DNA of 45,858 nt from positions 1 to 45,858 of the forward strand of contig JBBECS010000032.1 of assembly GCA_040881685.1 (NCBI GenBank). Reading direction: 5' to 3'. Below are positions 1 through 7,289 of the stretch, piece after piece. The position numbers and the translations under genes are program-made. Source of the stretch: Acidimicrobiia bacterium (GTDB lineage Bacteria; Actinomycetota; Acidimicrobiia; IMCC26256; PALSA-555). The notes beneath the pieces were generated by a model that saw only the letters and a program-made list of their open reading frames with translations, was not told the origin of the DNA and did no database searches. Every line of letters begins with the position of its first letter. The first letter of the stretch is position 1.

Positions 1-1
1 A

Positions 2-817
2 CTAGCCCGTCCAGGCGGGGAGCATTGCCTTCATGAAGTCTTCGTCACTCGACGCCCGCCAACCTTGGAGCATGCCGATCGCGAGCGGATCGCAGCCCAC
101 ACGCAGCGGCGAATCGTCATCGAGGATCGCATCGGCAATCGTGTTGGCTGCATCGGCCGTCGAGGTGATCTGCCCTTCGATGTTGCGTCGGCCTTCGTAG
201 TACCGCTCGGCGACTTCGCGGTACCCCTCGAAGTCGATCGCTTCGGGCGCGCGGTCGGAGCCGGCGAGCATGTCGGTGTCGATGGGACCGGGCATGATCT
301 CGAGCACCCGGATTCCCAGCGGTGCGAGCTCGGCCCGCAACGACTCGCCGATCGCGCTCACCGCGGCCTTGCTCGATCGATATGGGCCGTAGAACGGCAC
401 CGGCGCGAGGATCGACGACGACGTCACGTTGCAGACGACCCCGCCGCCGGCCGCGCGCAGGGCTGGGATCGCGCGGCGGGTCACCTCGATGAGACCGAAG
501 ACGTTGGTGTCGTACATCTCTCGCCACAGCTCCATCGGCGTTGCCTCGAACGGGGGATGCGGCTTCTCGGTGCCGGCGTTGTTGACGACGACTCGTAACG
601 GGCTGGGCAACGTGATGGAGTCGGGATCCGTCACGTCGAGGCGCTCGACGCGCAGCGTGCCCGCACCGCCCGCGGCTTCGTCGGGGAGCACCGCCCCATC
701 GTCCGGTCGTCGCATGGTGGCAACAACGTCGAAGCCGCGGCGGGCGAGCTCGATGGCTACGGCGCGTCCGATCCCCCGGCTCGCTCCGGTGACGACAGCG
801 GTTCCTTGAGCATCCAT
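2..817 (-). CDS. SDR family oxidoreductase
   Basis: A 271-residue short-chain dehydrogenase/reductase, a cytosolic NAD(P)-dependent alcohol or ketone oxidoreductase. The Rossmann motif TGASRGIG lies at residues 10-17, NNAG at 79-82, a Ser cluster near 133-135 and the catalytic YxxxK at Y146/K150. A longer reading frame extends upstream, but ATG 817 sits just before the nucleotide-binding strand and leaves a 27-bp gap to the divergent CMD gene. A possible -10, TAGAGT at 828-833, lies 10 nt upstream and overlaps the -10 of that neighbour. The stop is the second codon position of the window, so nothing downstream is visible. The family is certain; the substrate cannot be assigned. Confidence 0.9.
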   Translation of the reverse strand: MDAQGTAVVTGASRGIGRAVAIELARRGFDVVATMRRPDDGAVLPDEAAGGAGTLRVERLDVTDPDSITLPSPLRVVVNNAGTEKPHPPFEATPMELWREMYDTNVFGLIEVTRRAIPALRAAGGGVVCNVTSSSILAPVPFYGPYRSSKAAVSAIGESLRAELAPLGIRVLEIMPGPIDTDMLAGSDRAPEAIDFEGYREVAERYYEGRRNIEGQITSTADAANTIADAILDDDSPLRVGCDPLAIGMLQGWRASSDEDFMKAMLPAWTG

Positions 818-831
818 GAGGGGCCGAACTC

Positions 832-837
832 TAGGCT
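832..837 (+). promoter_or_regulatory. -10 TAGGCT, leaderless start of CMD gene
   Basis: TAGGCT is followed by 7 nt and then ATG 845, with no Shine-Dalgarno sequence. This is the spacing expected when transcription starts at the start codon. It shares two bases with the opposing TAGAGT of the SDR gene, so the two promoters probably exclude each other. Confidence 0.6.
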
Positions 838-844
838 CGTCGCG

Positions 845-1318
845 ATGCCGCGCATCGACGTGCCCGATGGTCCCGGTGGGCCTCCCCGTCAGGTGTGGAA
901 CTTGCGCCCCGAGCTCGTGCCCACCGTGACTGCGATGATCGACGGCCCGTACAAGCGAAGCCTGTTGCCGGTTCGAGAGCGCGAAGCCGCTCGGATGCGC
1001 ATCGCCGAGCTGAACGACTGCTCCATCTGCCGTGACTTCCGCGCCCGCTCGGCGATCGCCGGGGGCGCCACCGAGGACCTGTACCAACACGTGGGTGAGG
1101 CACACAACCGCGAGGGGTACACGGATCGAGAACGGCTCGCGGTCGAGTTCGCCGAACGCTTCGCGATGGATCACGCCAACATCGGCGACGAATTCTTCAG
1201 TCGGTTGCGCAGTGCGTTCGGTGACGACGAGATCCTCGATCTCGCCATCTGTTGCGGTGCGTTCCTAGGCCTCGGCCGAGTGCTCGCCGTCCTCGGGATC
1301 GAGGCCGACCAGCCCTAA
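845..1318 (+). CDS. Carboxymuconolactone decarboxylase (CMD/AhpD-like) family protein
   Basis: A 157-residue all-helical protein of the CMD/AhpD superfamily. The family core is visible in the sequence around E..NDCSIC (Cys59 and Cys62), a CxxC pair in the position used for peroxidase chemistry in AhpD. The His that follows CxxC by four residues in AhpD is Arg66 here, so full AhpD activity is doubtful; a role as a small redox or lactone enzyme is as likely. An upstream TTG at 806 is in frame, but ATG 845 has a leaderless -10 seven bases before it. Its TAA overlaps the TAG of the convergent MFS gene by 4 bp. Function unassigned beyond family. Confidence 0.8.
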   Translation: MPRIDVPDGPGGPPRQVWNLRPELVPTVTAMIDGPYKRSLLPVREREAARMRIAELNDCSICRDFRARSAIAGGATEDLYQHVGEAHNREGYTDRERLAVEFAERFAMDHANIGDEFFSRLRSAFGDDEILDLAICCGAFLGLGRVLAVLGIEADQP

Positions 1319-2595
1319 GCGCGACGAGCCGCCGAGAGGTCAGCGTACGCGGCGAGCAACACCGCGACGGCCGCACCCATGAGCAACACAAGCGAGATGG
1401 ACGTCGCGTGCGCGACCACGCCGAAGACGAGAACCCCCAATGGCACGGTGCCACCAAAGCCCATGATCCAGAGCGCGATCACGCGTCCTCGCACCGCGTC
1501 GTCGATGTGGCTCTGGAGCACGGTCGAGAGCGACGTGATCACCACGAAGTAGGCGTAGCCGAGTGCCGGTGCGATCAGGAACGCCGCCCATGAGACGCGC
1601 ACCACCGCGAAGCCGGCCAACAGCACGGCGAACGCGAGGAACGCGGGGCGGATGAGCCGTTCCTTGGGGAACGCGGCAAACCACGTACCCACGCTCACGG
1701 CACCGAGCGCGGCACCGAAACCGAACACGGCGTAGAGCACGCCGTACTCGACGCTCTTGCTCGGGATGCCGAAGTTCGTCTCCGCGATGGACGGCATCTG
1801 ACCGATGAAGACGAGCGAGAAGAACGACATCGTGAACAGCGTGATCAGCACCCGCCGAATCAGCGGATCCGCGCGCGCGATCCGGAATCCTTCACCGAGC
1901 CGACGAAAGACGCTGTCGTCGCTCTGAGTCGCCGGATGACGTGGGTAGCGCACGACCAGCAATGCGGTGATCGCAAACCCGTAGGTGGCGGCGTTGAGGA
2001 AGAACACGGGCGCGACGCCTGCCGTCGTGTAGATCGCCGCTCCGATCGCCGGCCCGATGACCCGGGAGAGGTTCATCTGCACGGACTGGAGCGACACCGC
2101 GCCGGGGAGATCGGGCTTGGGTACCAGCGTGGGGAGGATTGCGCTCAGCGCAGGAGCCCCGAGGGCATTCCCGATCCCGATGACGAGCACGCACAGGAAG
2201 AGCACGACCCGCGACGGTTGGTCGGACGTCACGATGAGCGCCAACACGATCGAAAACGCGAGCTGCTGCACCTGCGTCAACAGCAGGAGACGCCGCCGGT
2301 CCAGGACGTCGGCCAACACGCCGCCGATGTTCGACAGGAACAGCAATGGACCGAGCTGGGCGAAGAACAGGAGGCCGACGTAGGTCTCCGACTTGGTCAG
2401 CGTGTATGCGTAGGCGCCGAGCAGCACGTTCTGCATCCACGTCCCGATGTTCGACGCGAAGGTGCCGCTCCAGACGATCCGGAAGTCTCGGTGCGACAGC
2501 GCGGCCTGCGCCGTACCGCGAGCGAGGATGCGGTCCCCATCGACCAGCGCATCCGTTGCGTCCTCGGGCGCCGGCTCGGGGGCGTGCAGCGCCAT
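1315..2595 (-). CDS. MFS transporter (DHA3/EntS-like)
   Basis: A 426-residue integral membrane transporter of the major facilitator superfamily. The N-terminal segment HRDFRIVWSGTFASNIGTW, about 11-12 hydrophobic segments and a cytoplasmic loop with DRRR after TM2-3 (near residue 103) match the MFS_3 / enterobactin-exporter-like subgroup of drug and siderophore exporters. The first ~30 residues are acidic, Pro-rich and cytosolic. The start at ATG 2595 is fixed by TAGGGT at 2603-2608 with a 7-nt spacer. It is monocistronic and convergent with the CMD gene. The substrate is unknown; efflux is the likely direction from the family. Confidence 0.88.
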   Translation of the reverse strand: MALHAPEPAPEDATDALVDGDRILARGTAQAALSHRDFRIVWSGTFASNIGTWMQNVLLGAYAYTLTKSETYVGLLFFAQLGPLLFLSNIGGVLADVLDRRRLLLLTQVQQLAFSIVLALIVTSDQPSRVVLFLCVLVIGIGNALGAPALSAILPTLVPKPDLPGAVSLQSVQMNLSRVIGPAIGAAIYTTAGVAPVFFLNAATYGFAITALLVVRYPRHPATQSDDSVFRRLGEGFRIARADPLIRRVLITLFTMSFFSLVFIGQMPSIAETNFGIPSKSVEYGVLYAVFGFGAALGAVSVGTWFAAFPKERLIRPAFLAFAVLLAGFAVVRVSWAAFLIAPALGYAYFVVITSLSTVLQSHIDDAVRGRVIALWIMGFGGTVPLGVLVFGVVAHATSISLVLLMGAAVAVLLAAYADLSAARRA

Positions 2596-2602
2596 GCCAT
2601 CG

Positions 2603-2608
2603 ACCCTA
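2603..2608 (-). promoter_or_regulatory. -10 TAGGGT, leaderless start of MFS gene
   Basis: On the minus strand TAGGGT is followed by 7 nt and ATG 2595. No ribosome binding site is present in the spacer. Confidence 0.6.
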
Positions 2609-2647
2609 GTGACGAGCGCGCCGTCGTCACGGGGTGAATGCGATGTC

Positions 2648-2653
2648 TATCCT
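2648..2653 (+). promoter_or_regulatory. -10 TATCCT, leaderless start at 2662
   Basis: TATCCT is followed by 8 nt and ATG 2662, which selects this ATG over the in-frame ATG at 2638 upstream of the motif. Confidence 0.6.
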
Positions 2654-2661
2654 GCGAGGCG

Positions 2662-3114
2662 ATGGCCGGAAACGAGGCCCTGCGCGCCGAGCTCCTCGCA
2701 CTGGCGGAGCACCCTGGCGATCCCGCCGGCGCAGATCGACTCTGGTCGATCCTCGACGACTACGAAGCCTGGCCGGGCCGTCGGCTCGTCGGCCACGACG
2801 GCGAGCACGCCGCGTGGCTGCTCGTGCAGCTCGCCGACACGGACCTCCAACGCCGCGCGCTGGAGCACCTCGAAGCGGCTGTCGACAGCGGCGACGCCGA
2901 CCCGTCGCACTATGCGTGCCTCGTCGACCGCGTGCGCATGGCCGAGGGTCGCCCGCAAGTGTTCGGATCGCAGTTCGTTGCGGCCGGTGACGATGCCGTC
3001 ACACCGTGGCCAATCGAGAACCCGCTCGGACTCGACGAGCGTCGCCGGTTGTTCGGGCTCGAACCGCTTGCCGTGCAAGCCCGCCGCATGACCGCGGAGC
3101 ACAACGCGCACTGA
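2662..3114 (+). CDS. DUF6624-like hypothetical protein
   Basis: A 150-residue soluble protein without signal peptide or membrane segment. The pattern of a W-P-G-R stretch, then HDGEHAAWLLVQLAD, then a YxCLVDRVRMAEGRPQVFGSQF segment matches what I recall of the DUF6624 family (usually HxGWP, lLvQHaD, DRv..~G..Q.YGTQ). The family's biochemical function is not known. The start is chosen from the leaderless -10. It stands alone, divergent from the MFS gene and convergent with the glycosylase, 13 bp apart. Confidence 0.72.
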   Translation: MAGNEALRAELLALAEHPGDPAGADRLWSILDDYEAWPGRRLVGHDGEHAAWLLVQLADTDLQRRALEHLEAAVDSGDADPSHYACLVDRVRMAEGRPQVFGSQFVAAGDDAVTPWPIENPLGLDERRRLFGLEPLAVQARRMTAEHNAH

Positions 3115-3127
3115 GCGAGCGCGCAGG

Positions 3128-3766
3128 TCAGCGACCGTCGGGCAGGATCGTGTCCGTCGCGCGCCAGCAGTACCACGCGGCCGCCGTCCGGATCGGGCGG
3201 AACACCTCACCGCTCACCTGCAGCTCCTTGGGCGTCGGCATCACATCGAGCCCGTAGAGGATGCCGTAGCCCTTTCGAACACCGAAGTCGTCCACCGGCC
3301 ACACGTCGAGCCGCCCGAGCTGGAAGATCAAGAACATCTCCGCCGTCCAGCGCCCGATTCCGCGGACGAGGGTGAGCTCGCGCACGATCTCATCGTCGGG
3401 AAGACGCCCCATCCGATCGAGCTTCACGTCTCCGGCGAGCACCTTGTCCGCAAGATCGCGGACCGATGCCGTCTTGGCCACCGAGAGCCCAACAGCTCGG
3501 AGTCCGTCGACCGGATGCGCGAGCACCGCCTCGGGTGTCGGCGCGCCGTCGAACAAGTCCGAGAAGCGGCCGTGGATCGCCCGCGCGGCTGGGCCTGCGA
3601 GCTGTTGGAAGCAGATGGCCCGTGCAAGCTCGGCAAAGTGCGTACGGCGCGGCCGCCCGCGGCGAAGATCGGGCGGCCCGATGGTTTCGATGATGGGACG
3701 CATGGGGGCGTGGCGACGAGCGAGCTCCTCGGATGCTTCAACCAGCTCGCGCCGCACGCGCACCAA
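3128..3766 (-). CDS. AlkA-type DNA-3-methyladenine glycosylase (HhH-GPD)
   Basis: A 212-residue base-excision repair glycosylase that removes alkylated purines. The helix-hairpin-helix is LVRGIGRWTAEMF (residues 133-145), followed by the glycine/proline-rich loop and PVDDFGVRKG, where Asp160 is the expected catalytic acid. It lacks the N-terminal AlkA domain, as is common for short bacterial homologues. The start is uncertain. The frame opens after a TAG at 3767-3769 with TTG 3766, GTG 3763 and ATG 3703 (MRPIIETIG) as candidates, and none has a ribosome binding site. The leaderless promoter lies upstream of that TAG, before a 29-residue ORF in the same frame (see separate entry), so this gene may depend on reinitiation or readthrough. 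Confidence 0.85.
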   Translation of the reverse strand: MVRVRRELVEASEELARRHAPMRPIIETIGPPDLRRGRPRRTHFAELARAICFQQLAGPAARAIHGRFSDLFDGAPTPEAVLAHPVDGLRAVGLSVAKTASVRDLADKVLAGDVKLDRMGRLPDDEIVRELTLVRGIGRWTAEMFLIFQLGRLDVWPVDDFGVRKGYGILYGLDVMPTPKELQVSGEVFRPIRTAAAWYCWRATDTILPDGR

Positions 3767-3856
3767 CTACGTACGCTCCAGCACCGCGAGCCGATCAGCT
3801 GCGCTTGGCGCCTCGGGGTCGTAGAGCCCTGATGCTTCGAACGCTGCCGTGTCCAC
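3767..3856 (-). CDS. 29-residue leaderless ORF in frame before the glycosylase
   Basis: GTG 3856 opens 29 codons ending in TAG 3767-3769, immediately followed in the same frame by the TTG of the glycosylase. TACCGT (3863-3868) sits 6 nt before the GTG, a leaderless start like those of neighbouring genes. The peptide contains GLYDPEAPSAADRLAVLER, which resembles the LYDP..P.AADRL.LL motif at the N-terminus of actinobacterial adenylate-cyclase regulatory domains. It could be a leader peptide, the true N-terminus of the glycosylase cut by a stop codon, or a decayed remnant. That it is translated is inference. Confidence 0.4.
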   Translation of the reverse strand: MDTAAFEASGLYDPEAPSAADRLAVLERT

Positions 3857-3862
3857 CGACCC

Positions 3863-3868
3863 ACGGTA
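3863..3868 (-). promoter_or_regulatory. -10 TACCGT before the short ORF/glycosylase
   Basis: TACCGT, then 6 nt, then GTG 3856 on the minus strand. It is the only promoter-like motif upstream of the glycosylase and is back to back with TACCAT of the L,D-transpeptidase gene. Confidence 0.5.
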
Positions 3869-3902
3869 TCGGCGCGAACCCTGGGGCTGGGCGGGGGTTC
3901 AC

Positions 3903-3908
3903 TACCAT
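3903..3908 (+). promoter_or_regulatory. -10 TACCAT, leaderless start at 3917
   Basis: TACCAT is followed by 8 nt and GTG 3917, with no Shine-Dalgarno sequence in between. Confidence 0.6.
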
Positions 3909-3916
3909 CGGCGGTC

Positions 3917-4666
3917 GTGCGCCGGTCTCCGATCTTCATCGTCGCGCTCGCGCTCGTGGTCAGCGCTTGTAGCGCAGGAGGCGACGACCGTCCGACGCTG
4001 TCCTCGCGCCCTTCGCGCTCGTCCACGACGACTACCACGCTGCCCGACTACGTCTCACTCGTCGCTCAGGCACGGGTGCTCCTCCTACAGGTCTACGACT
4101 CACCCGATGCGGTCGATCCGTTGCAAAGGCTGCCGAATCCGTGGTTCGTCAACGACGACAAGACCAAGCCGGTCAAGCAGGTCTTCCTCGTGAAGCAGCA
4201 GGTCGAGGACTGGTACGAGGTGTACCTACCGATCCGACCGAACGGCACGACCGGTTGGGTCCGGGCGCGCGACGTGACCATCTCCCAGACTCCGTATCGC
4301 ATCGTCGTGCACCTGTTCTTTCACCGCATCACCGTGTACAACGGCGAGTCGGTTCTGCTGCAAGAGCCGATCGCAGTCGGGAAGCCCTCCACTCCCACGC
4401 CTCCTGGCACGTACTACCTCCGGGTCCTCCTCAAGGCGCCGAACCCCAACACGGTGTACGGGCCGTACGCCTATCCCCTCTCGGGTCACTCCGACGTGCT
4501 GACGTCATTCAACGGGGGTGATGGTGAGCTCGGGATCCACGGCAACAACGACGAGTCGGTGCTCGGCCAGAGTGTCACGGCCGGCTGCGTCCGGATGAGC
4601 AATGCGAGCATCACACGGCTCGCGCCGATGATCCCCCTCGGCACCCCGGTGGAGATCCGACCGTGA
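3917..4666 (+). CDS. Lipoprotein L,D-transpeptidase (SH3-like + YkuD)
   Basis: A 249-residue exported lipoprotein that would form 3-3 crosslinks or attach proteins to peptidoglycan. A signal peptide ends in the lipobox VSAC with Cys18, followed by a Ser/Thr-rich linker (to about residue 43). A small SH3-like region with WYEVYLPI...GWVRARDV (99-120) precedes the YkuD domain (about 127-249). Catalytic motifs are HGNN with His208 and SVTAGCVRM with the nucleophile Cys224. GTG 3917 is preceded by a leaderless -10. Its TGA overlaps the GTG of the next gene (GTGA), so the two are probably translated together. Confidence in family is high; the exact crosslink made is not known. Confidence 0.92.
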   Translation: MRRSPIFIVALALVVSACSAGGDDRPTLSSRPSRSSTTTTTLPDYVSLVAQARVLLLQVYDSPDAVDPLQRLPNPWFVNDDKTKPVKQVFLVKQQVEDWYEVYLPIRPNGTTGWVRARDVTISQTPYRIVVHLFFHRITVYNGESVLLQEPIAVGKPSTPTPPGTYYLRVLLKAPNPNTVYGPYAYPLSGHSDVLTSFNGGDGELGIHGNNDESVLGQSVTAGCVRMSNASITRLAPMIPLGTPVEIRP

Positions 4667-5265
4667 ACCGCCGCGCGCGACGCGCGTTCGCGCTCGTGCT
4701 GCTCACGTGCTCGCTCATCGGCGTGGTTCCGGCCGGCGCCGCGATCAGCGAACGGCGGCTCCCGCCACCCGACCGGGAAGACCTGGTGCGGATCTTCGAC
4801 CCGAAGGTCGAGGACCTCGGATTCCGGACCACGCGTGCTCGTCTCCAGAACCTCGACACGTACGCGATCGACCCCCGGGGTCGTCACCTGGCCATCTACC
4901 TCGAACCGATCGGTGACGAGTTCACCGACGCCGCGTACGTCGCGGCGGTCACCGAGACAGCGGAGGTCTTCCTCCCGCTCGTGTTCAAGCGTTGGAAAGG
5001 CCTCAAGAGCTTCGACGTGTGTCTCGAGCCGCTCCCGGCAGAGGACGCCAGCGAGGAGCCGGCGCCGATCACCCAGCTGCTCGTGACGCGACCGGGCCTC
5101 GACGACGTCGACTGGAAGCACGCCGCACTCGCCGACCTGATCGCCGCTTCGAACAAGTACGAATCGAAGGAGTCCGCCGAACGCGCGGTGTATCTGTACT
5201 TCGAACCCCGCCTCGACACGCAATCGGAGCTCGTCGGCGCGCGCGAGGTCGCACGCCTGCAATAG
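4663..5265 (+). CDS. Secreted hypothetical protein, coupled to L,D-transpeptidase
   Basis: A 200-residue protein with a Sec signal peptide (basic RRARR, hydrophobic LVLLTCSLIGVV, likely cut after AGA near residue 27). The mature part is soluble, acidic and mixed alpha/beta, with a repeated RGRHLAIYLEPIGDEFTDAAYVAAV-type segment and one Cys in FDVCLEPL. I do not recognise a family. The 4-bp GTGA overlap with the L,D-transpeptidase gene points to translational coupling and to a cell-envelope role. No catalytic motif is apparent. Confidence 0.7.
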   Translation: MNRRARRAFALVLLTCSLIGVVPAGAAISERRLPPPDREDLVRIFDPKVEDLGFRTTRARLQNLDTYAIDPRGRHLAIYLEPIGDEFTDAAYVAAVTETAEVFLPLVFKRWKGLKSFDVCLEPLPAEDASEEPAPITQLLVTRPGLDDVDWKHAALADLIAASNKYESKESAERAVYLYFEPRLDTQSELVGAREVARLQ

Positions 5266-5297
5266 CTCGCCGCGTGGCGGGTTTGACGGGCGATTGG

Positions 5298-5303
5298 TAC
5301 CGT
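5298..5303 (+). promoter_or_regulatory. -10 TACCGT, leaderless start at 5311
   Basis: TACCGT is followed by 7 nt and GTG 5311. The motif overlaps the alternative GTG at 5302, which argues against that upstream start. Confidence 0.6.
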
Positions 5304-5310
5304 GCCGCCC

Positions 5311-6108
5311 GTGCAGATCGACGGTTCGACCATCCTCGTCACTGGCGCATCATCTGGCATAGGCGCCGCGCTGGCTCCGATGCTCGCGGCGAAGGGCGCG
5401 ACCGTGGGCATCGTCGCGCGACGCAAGGAGCGACTCGAAGAGGTCCTTGCACGCTGCCGCGAGCACGCCCCCGGATCGCAGCTCTGGGCGGTCGACCTCG
5501 GCGACCTCGACGCGGCCGAACGCGTCGTCCTCGAAGCCTGGGACGCGTTCGGTGGTCTCGATTGCCTGGTGAACAACGCGGCGATCCCCAAGCGCACGCC
5601 GATGGCTCGCCTCACGAAGGAAGAGGTCGACACCGTCATGCGCGTGAACTTCACATCGCCGGTGCGCATGACGCTCGCGGTGCTCCCCCGTTGGCTCGAA
5701 CGGGGCAGTGGTTGCGTCGTGAACGTGTCGAGCATGGGTGGGCGCTTGGGCATCGTGCACGAAGGGGCGTACTGCGCCTCGAAGTTCGCCCTCTGTGGCT
5801 GGAGTGAGGTCATGGCCATCGATCTTCACGGCACCGGCGTCGAAGTGAAGCTCGCACTCCCTGGCCCCATCGAGACCGAGATCTGGGACCTTCCCGACAA
5901 CGAGCCCGCACTGTACGAAGGGCCGTTCGTTCCCGCCGAAGAGTGTGCCGCGAGCATCTGCGAAGCGATTCAGGGCACCGGGTTCGAGTACTACGTGCCA
6001 CCCGAGTTCCCCGGAGGTGCTGGTCGCCAGCACGACATCGTCGTCGGCAAGACCAGCAATGTGGATGCGTTCCTCGACGCCATCGCACAGATGGCCAAGG
6101 GATCCTGA
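5311..6108 (+). CDS. SDR family oxidoreductase
   Basis: A 265-residue classical short-chain dehydrogenase. TGASSGIG is at residues 11-18, NNAA at 88-91, the catalytic Ser near 140-141 and Y154xxxK158 (YCASK). GTG 5311 is chosen over GTG 5302 because of the leaderless promoter. It is followed after 15 bp by an MBL hydrolase and then a GNAT, likely one transcription unit. NNAA in place of NNAG is tolerated in the family. It is clearly diverged from the SDR at the start of the window; substrate unknown. Confidence 0.9.
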   Translation: MQIDGSTILVTGASSGIGAALAPMLAAKGATVGIVARRKERLEEVLARCREHAPGSQLWAVDLGDLDAAERVVLEAWDAFGGLDCLVNNAAIPKRTPMARLTKEEVDTVMRVNFTSPVRMTLAVLPRWLERGSGCVVNVSSMGGRLGIVHEGAYCASKFALCGWSEVMAIDLHGTGVEVKLALPGPIETEIWDLPDNEPALYEGPFVPAEECAASICEAIQGTGFEYYVPPEFPGGAGRQHDIVVGKTSNVDAFLDAIAQMAKGS

Positions 6109-6123
6109 CCGAGCGGTTGACTG

Positions 6124-6840
6124 ATGACGGACCGCCTCTACTTCCGACAGCTCCTCGCCGGGCGCGACTTCGCGACCGACGACCCGGTCGCCCGTCAGAT
6201 GGTCAACTTCGTCTACCTCATCGGTGACCGCGAGAAGGGCGAGGCACTCGCGGTCGACCCGGCGTACGGCGTCGCCGAGCTCGTCGACCTGTTGAGCACG
6301 GAGGGTCTGCGGCTGACGGGAGTGCTCGCGACGCATTGGCACGCTGACCACGTCGGCGGCGATCTCATGGGCTACCCCATCCAGGGGATCAAGGACCTCG
6401 TGGGGCGCGACGACGTGTCGGCGCCGGTGCACATCCAGGGCCCCGAAGCCGAGTGGGTGAAGAAGTTCACCGGCGTGTCCGACTCCGACCTCGTGCTCCA
6501 CGAGAGCGGCGACACCGTGATGGCCGGCGACATCCCGGTCACGCTCATGCACACTCCCGGGCACACCGCGGGGAGCCAGTGCTTCCTCGTGGACGGCAAG
6601 CTCGTCGCGGGTGACACGCTCTTCCTCGACGGTTGCGGCCGCACCGACCTTCCCGGCGCCGACCCCGACGCGATGTTCGACAGCCTCACGAAGCGATTGG
6701 CCGTCGTGCCCGACGACACCGTCCTCTACCCCGGTCACCTCTACTCGCCCGAACCGTCCGCCACGATGGGCGAGACCCGCCAGCGCAACTACGTATTCCG
6801 CTTCCCCACTCTCGAGCAATGGCGAATGATGTTCGGGTGA
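6124..6840 (+). CDS. Metallo-beta-lactamase-fold hydrolase (glyoxalase II / persulfide dioxygenase-like)
   Basis: A 238-residue MBL-fold metalloenzyme. The dinuclear metal motif THWHADHVGG gives His71, His73, Asp75 and His76. MHTPGHTAG supplies another His, and VAGDTLFLDGCGRTDLPG and LYPGHLYSPEP supply the bridging Asp and last His. The GCGRTDLPG segment is typical of the persulfide dioxygenase / rhodanese-linked branch rather than classical glyoxalase II, so sulfur metabolism is a reasonable guess. It is the middle gene of an SDR-MBL-GNAT unit and ends in GTGA overlapping the GNAT start. Confidence 0.87.
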   Translation: MTDRLYFRQLLAGRDFATDDPVARQMVNFVYLIGDREKGEALAVDPAYGVAELVDLLSTEGLRLTGVLATHWHADHVGGDLMGYPIQGIKDLVGRDDVSAPVHIQGPEAEWVKKFTGVSDSDLVLHESGDTVMAGDIPVTLMHTPGHTAGSQCFLVDGKLVAGDTLFLDGCGRTDLPGADPDAMFDSLTKRLAVVPDDTVLYPGHLYSPEPSATMGETRQRNYVFRFPTLEQWRMMFG

Positions 6841-7289
6841 GGTTGCTGCCCGACCGCCTCGACTCCCCCGAGGGTGCAGGGCTCGCCGCGGCGCACCTCG
6901 CCGAGATGGCGCATCGGTACGGGGCCGAGGACGAACAGGACGGCCTCGAGCCGGATCAGCTCGCTCCACCGCATGGCGCGTACTTCATCGCGTGGCTCGA
7001 CGACGTGGCCGTGGGTTGCGGTGGGCTGCGCCGGATCGACGACACCACAGGTGAGATCAAGCGCATGTACGTGACAGACAGTGCCCGCCGCCGCGGCGTC
7101 GCACGCACCGTGCTCGAAGAGCTCGAGCGCACTGCGGGCACGTTGGGCTACGAGCGGTTGATCCTCGAGACCGGGACGTTGCAACCCGAGGCGATCGCGC
7201 TCTACGAAGCGCACGGCTTCGAGCCGATCGAGCCGTATGGCGTGTACAAGAACTCCCCGCTCAGCCGCTGCTTCGCGAAGGATCTCTGA
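6837..7289 (+). CDS. GNAT family N-acetyltransferase
   Basis: A 150-residue acetyltransferase. The central strand EIKRMYVTDSARRRGVARTVLEELE contains the acetyl-CoA pyrophosphate loop RRRGVA, and the C-terminal half carries LILETGTLQPEAIALYEAHGFEPI, a typical GNAT motif B. GTG 6837 is chosen because it overlaps the MBL stop as GTGA, like other coupled genes here. ATG 6819 (six residues longer) is the alternative. Its TGA is directly adjacent to the stop of the convergent P450 gene. The acceptor substrate is unknown. Confidence 0.85.
   Translation: MRLLPDRLDSPEGAGLAAAHLAEMAHRYGAEDEQDGLEPDQLAPPHGAYFIAWLDDVAVGCGGLRRIDDTTGEIKRMYVTDSARRRGVARTVLEELERTAGTLGYERLILETGTLQPEAIALYEAHGFEPIEPYGVYKNSPLSRCFAKDL

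Noticed and set aside
5350-6969. Long minus-strand open frame (539 codons)
   Set aside because: It is antisense to the SDR and MBL genes, whose catalytic motifs are intact; the translation is Arg/His/Glu-rich without any domain, typical of high-GC shadow frames.
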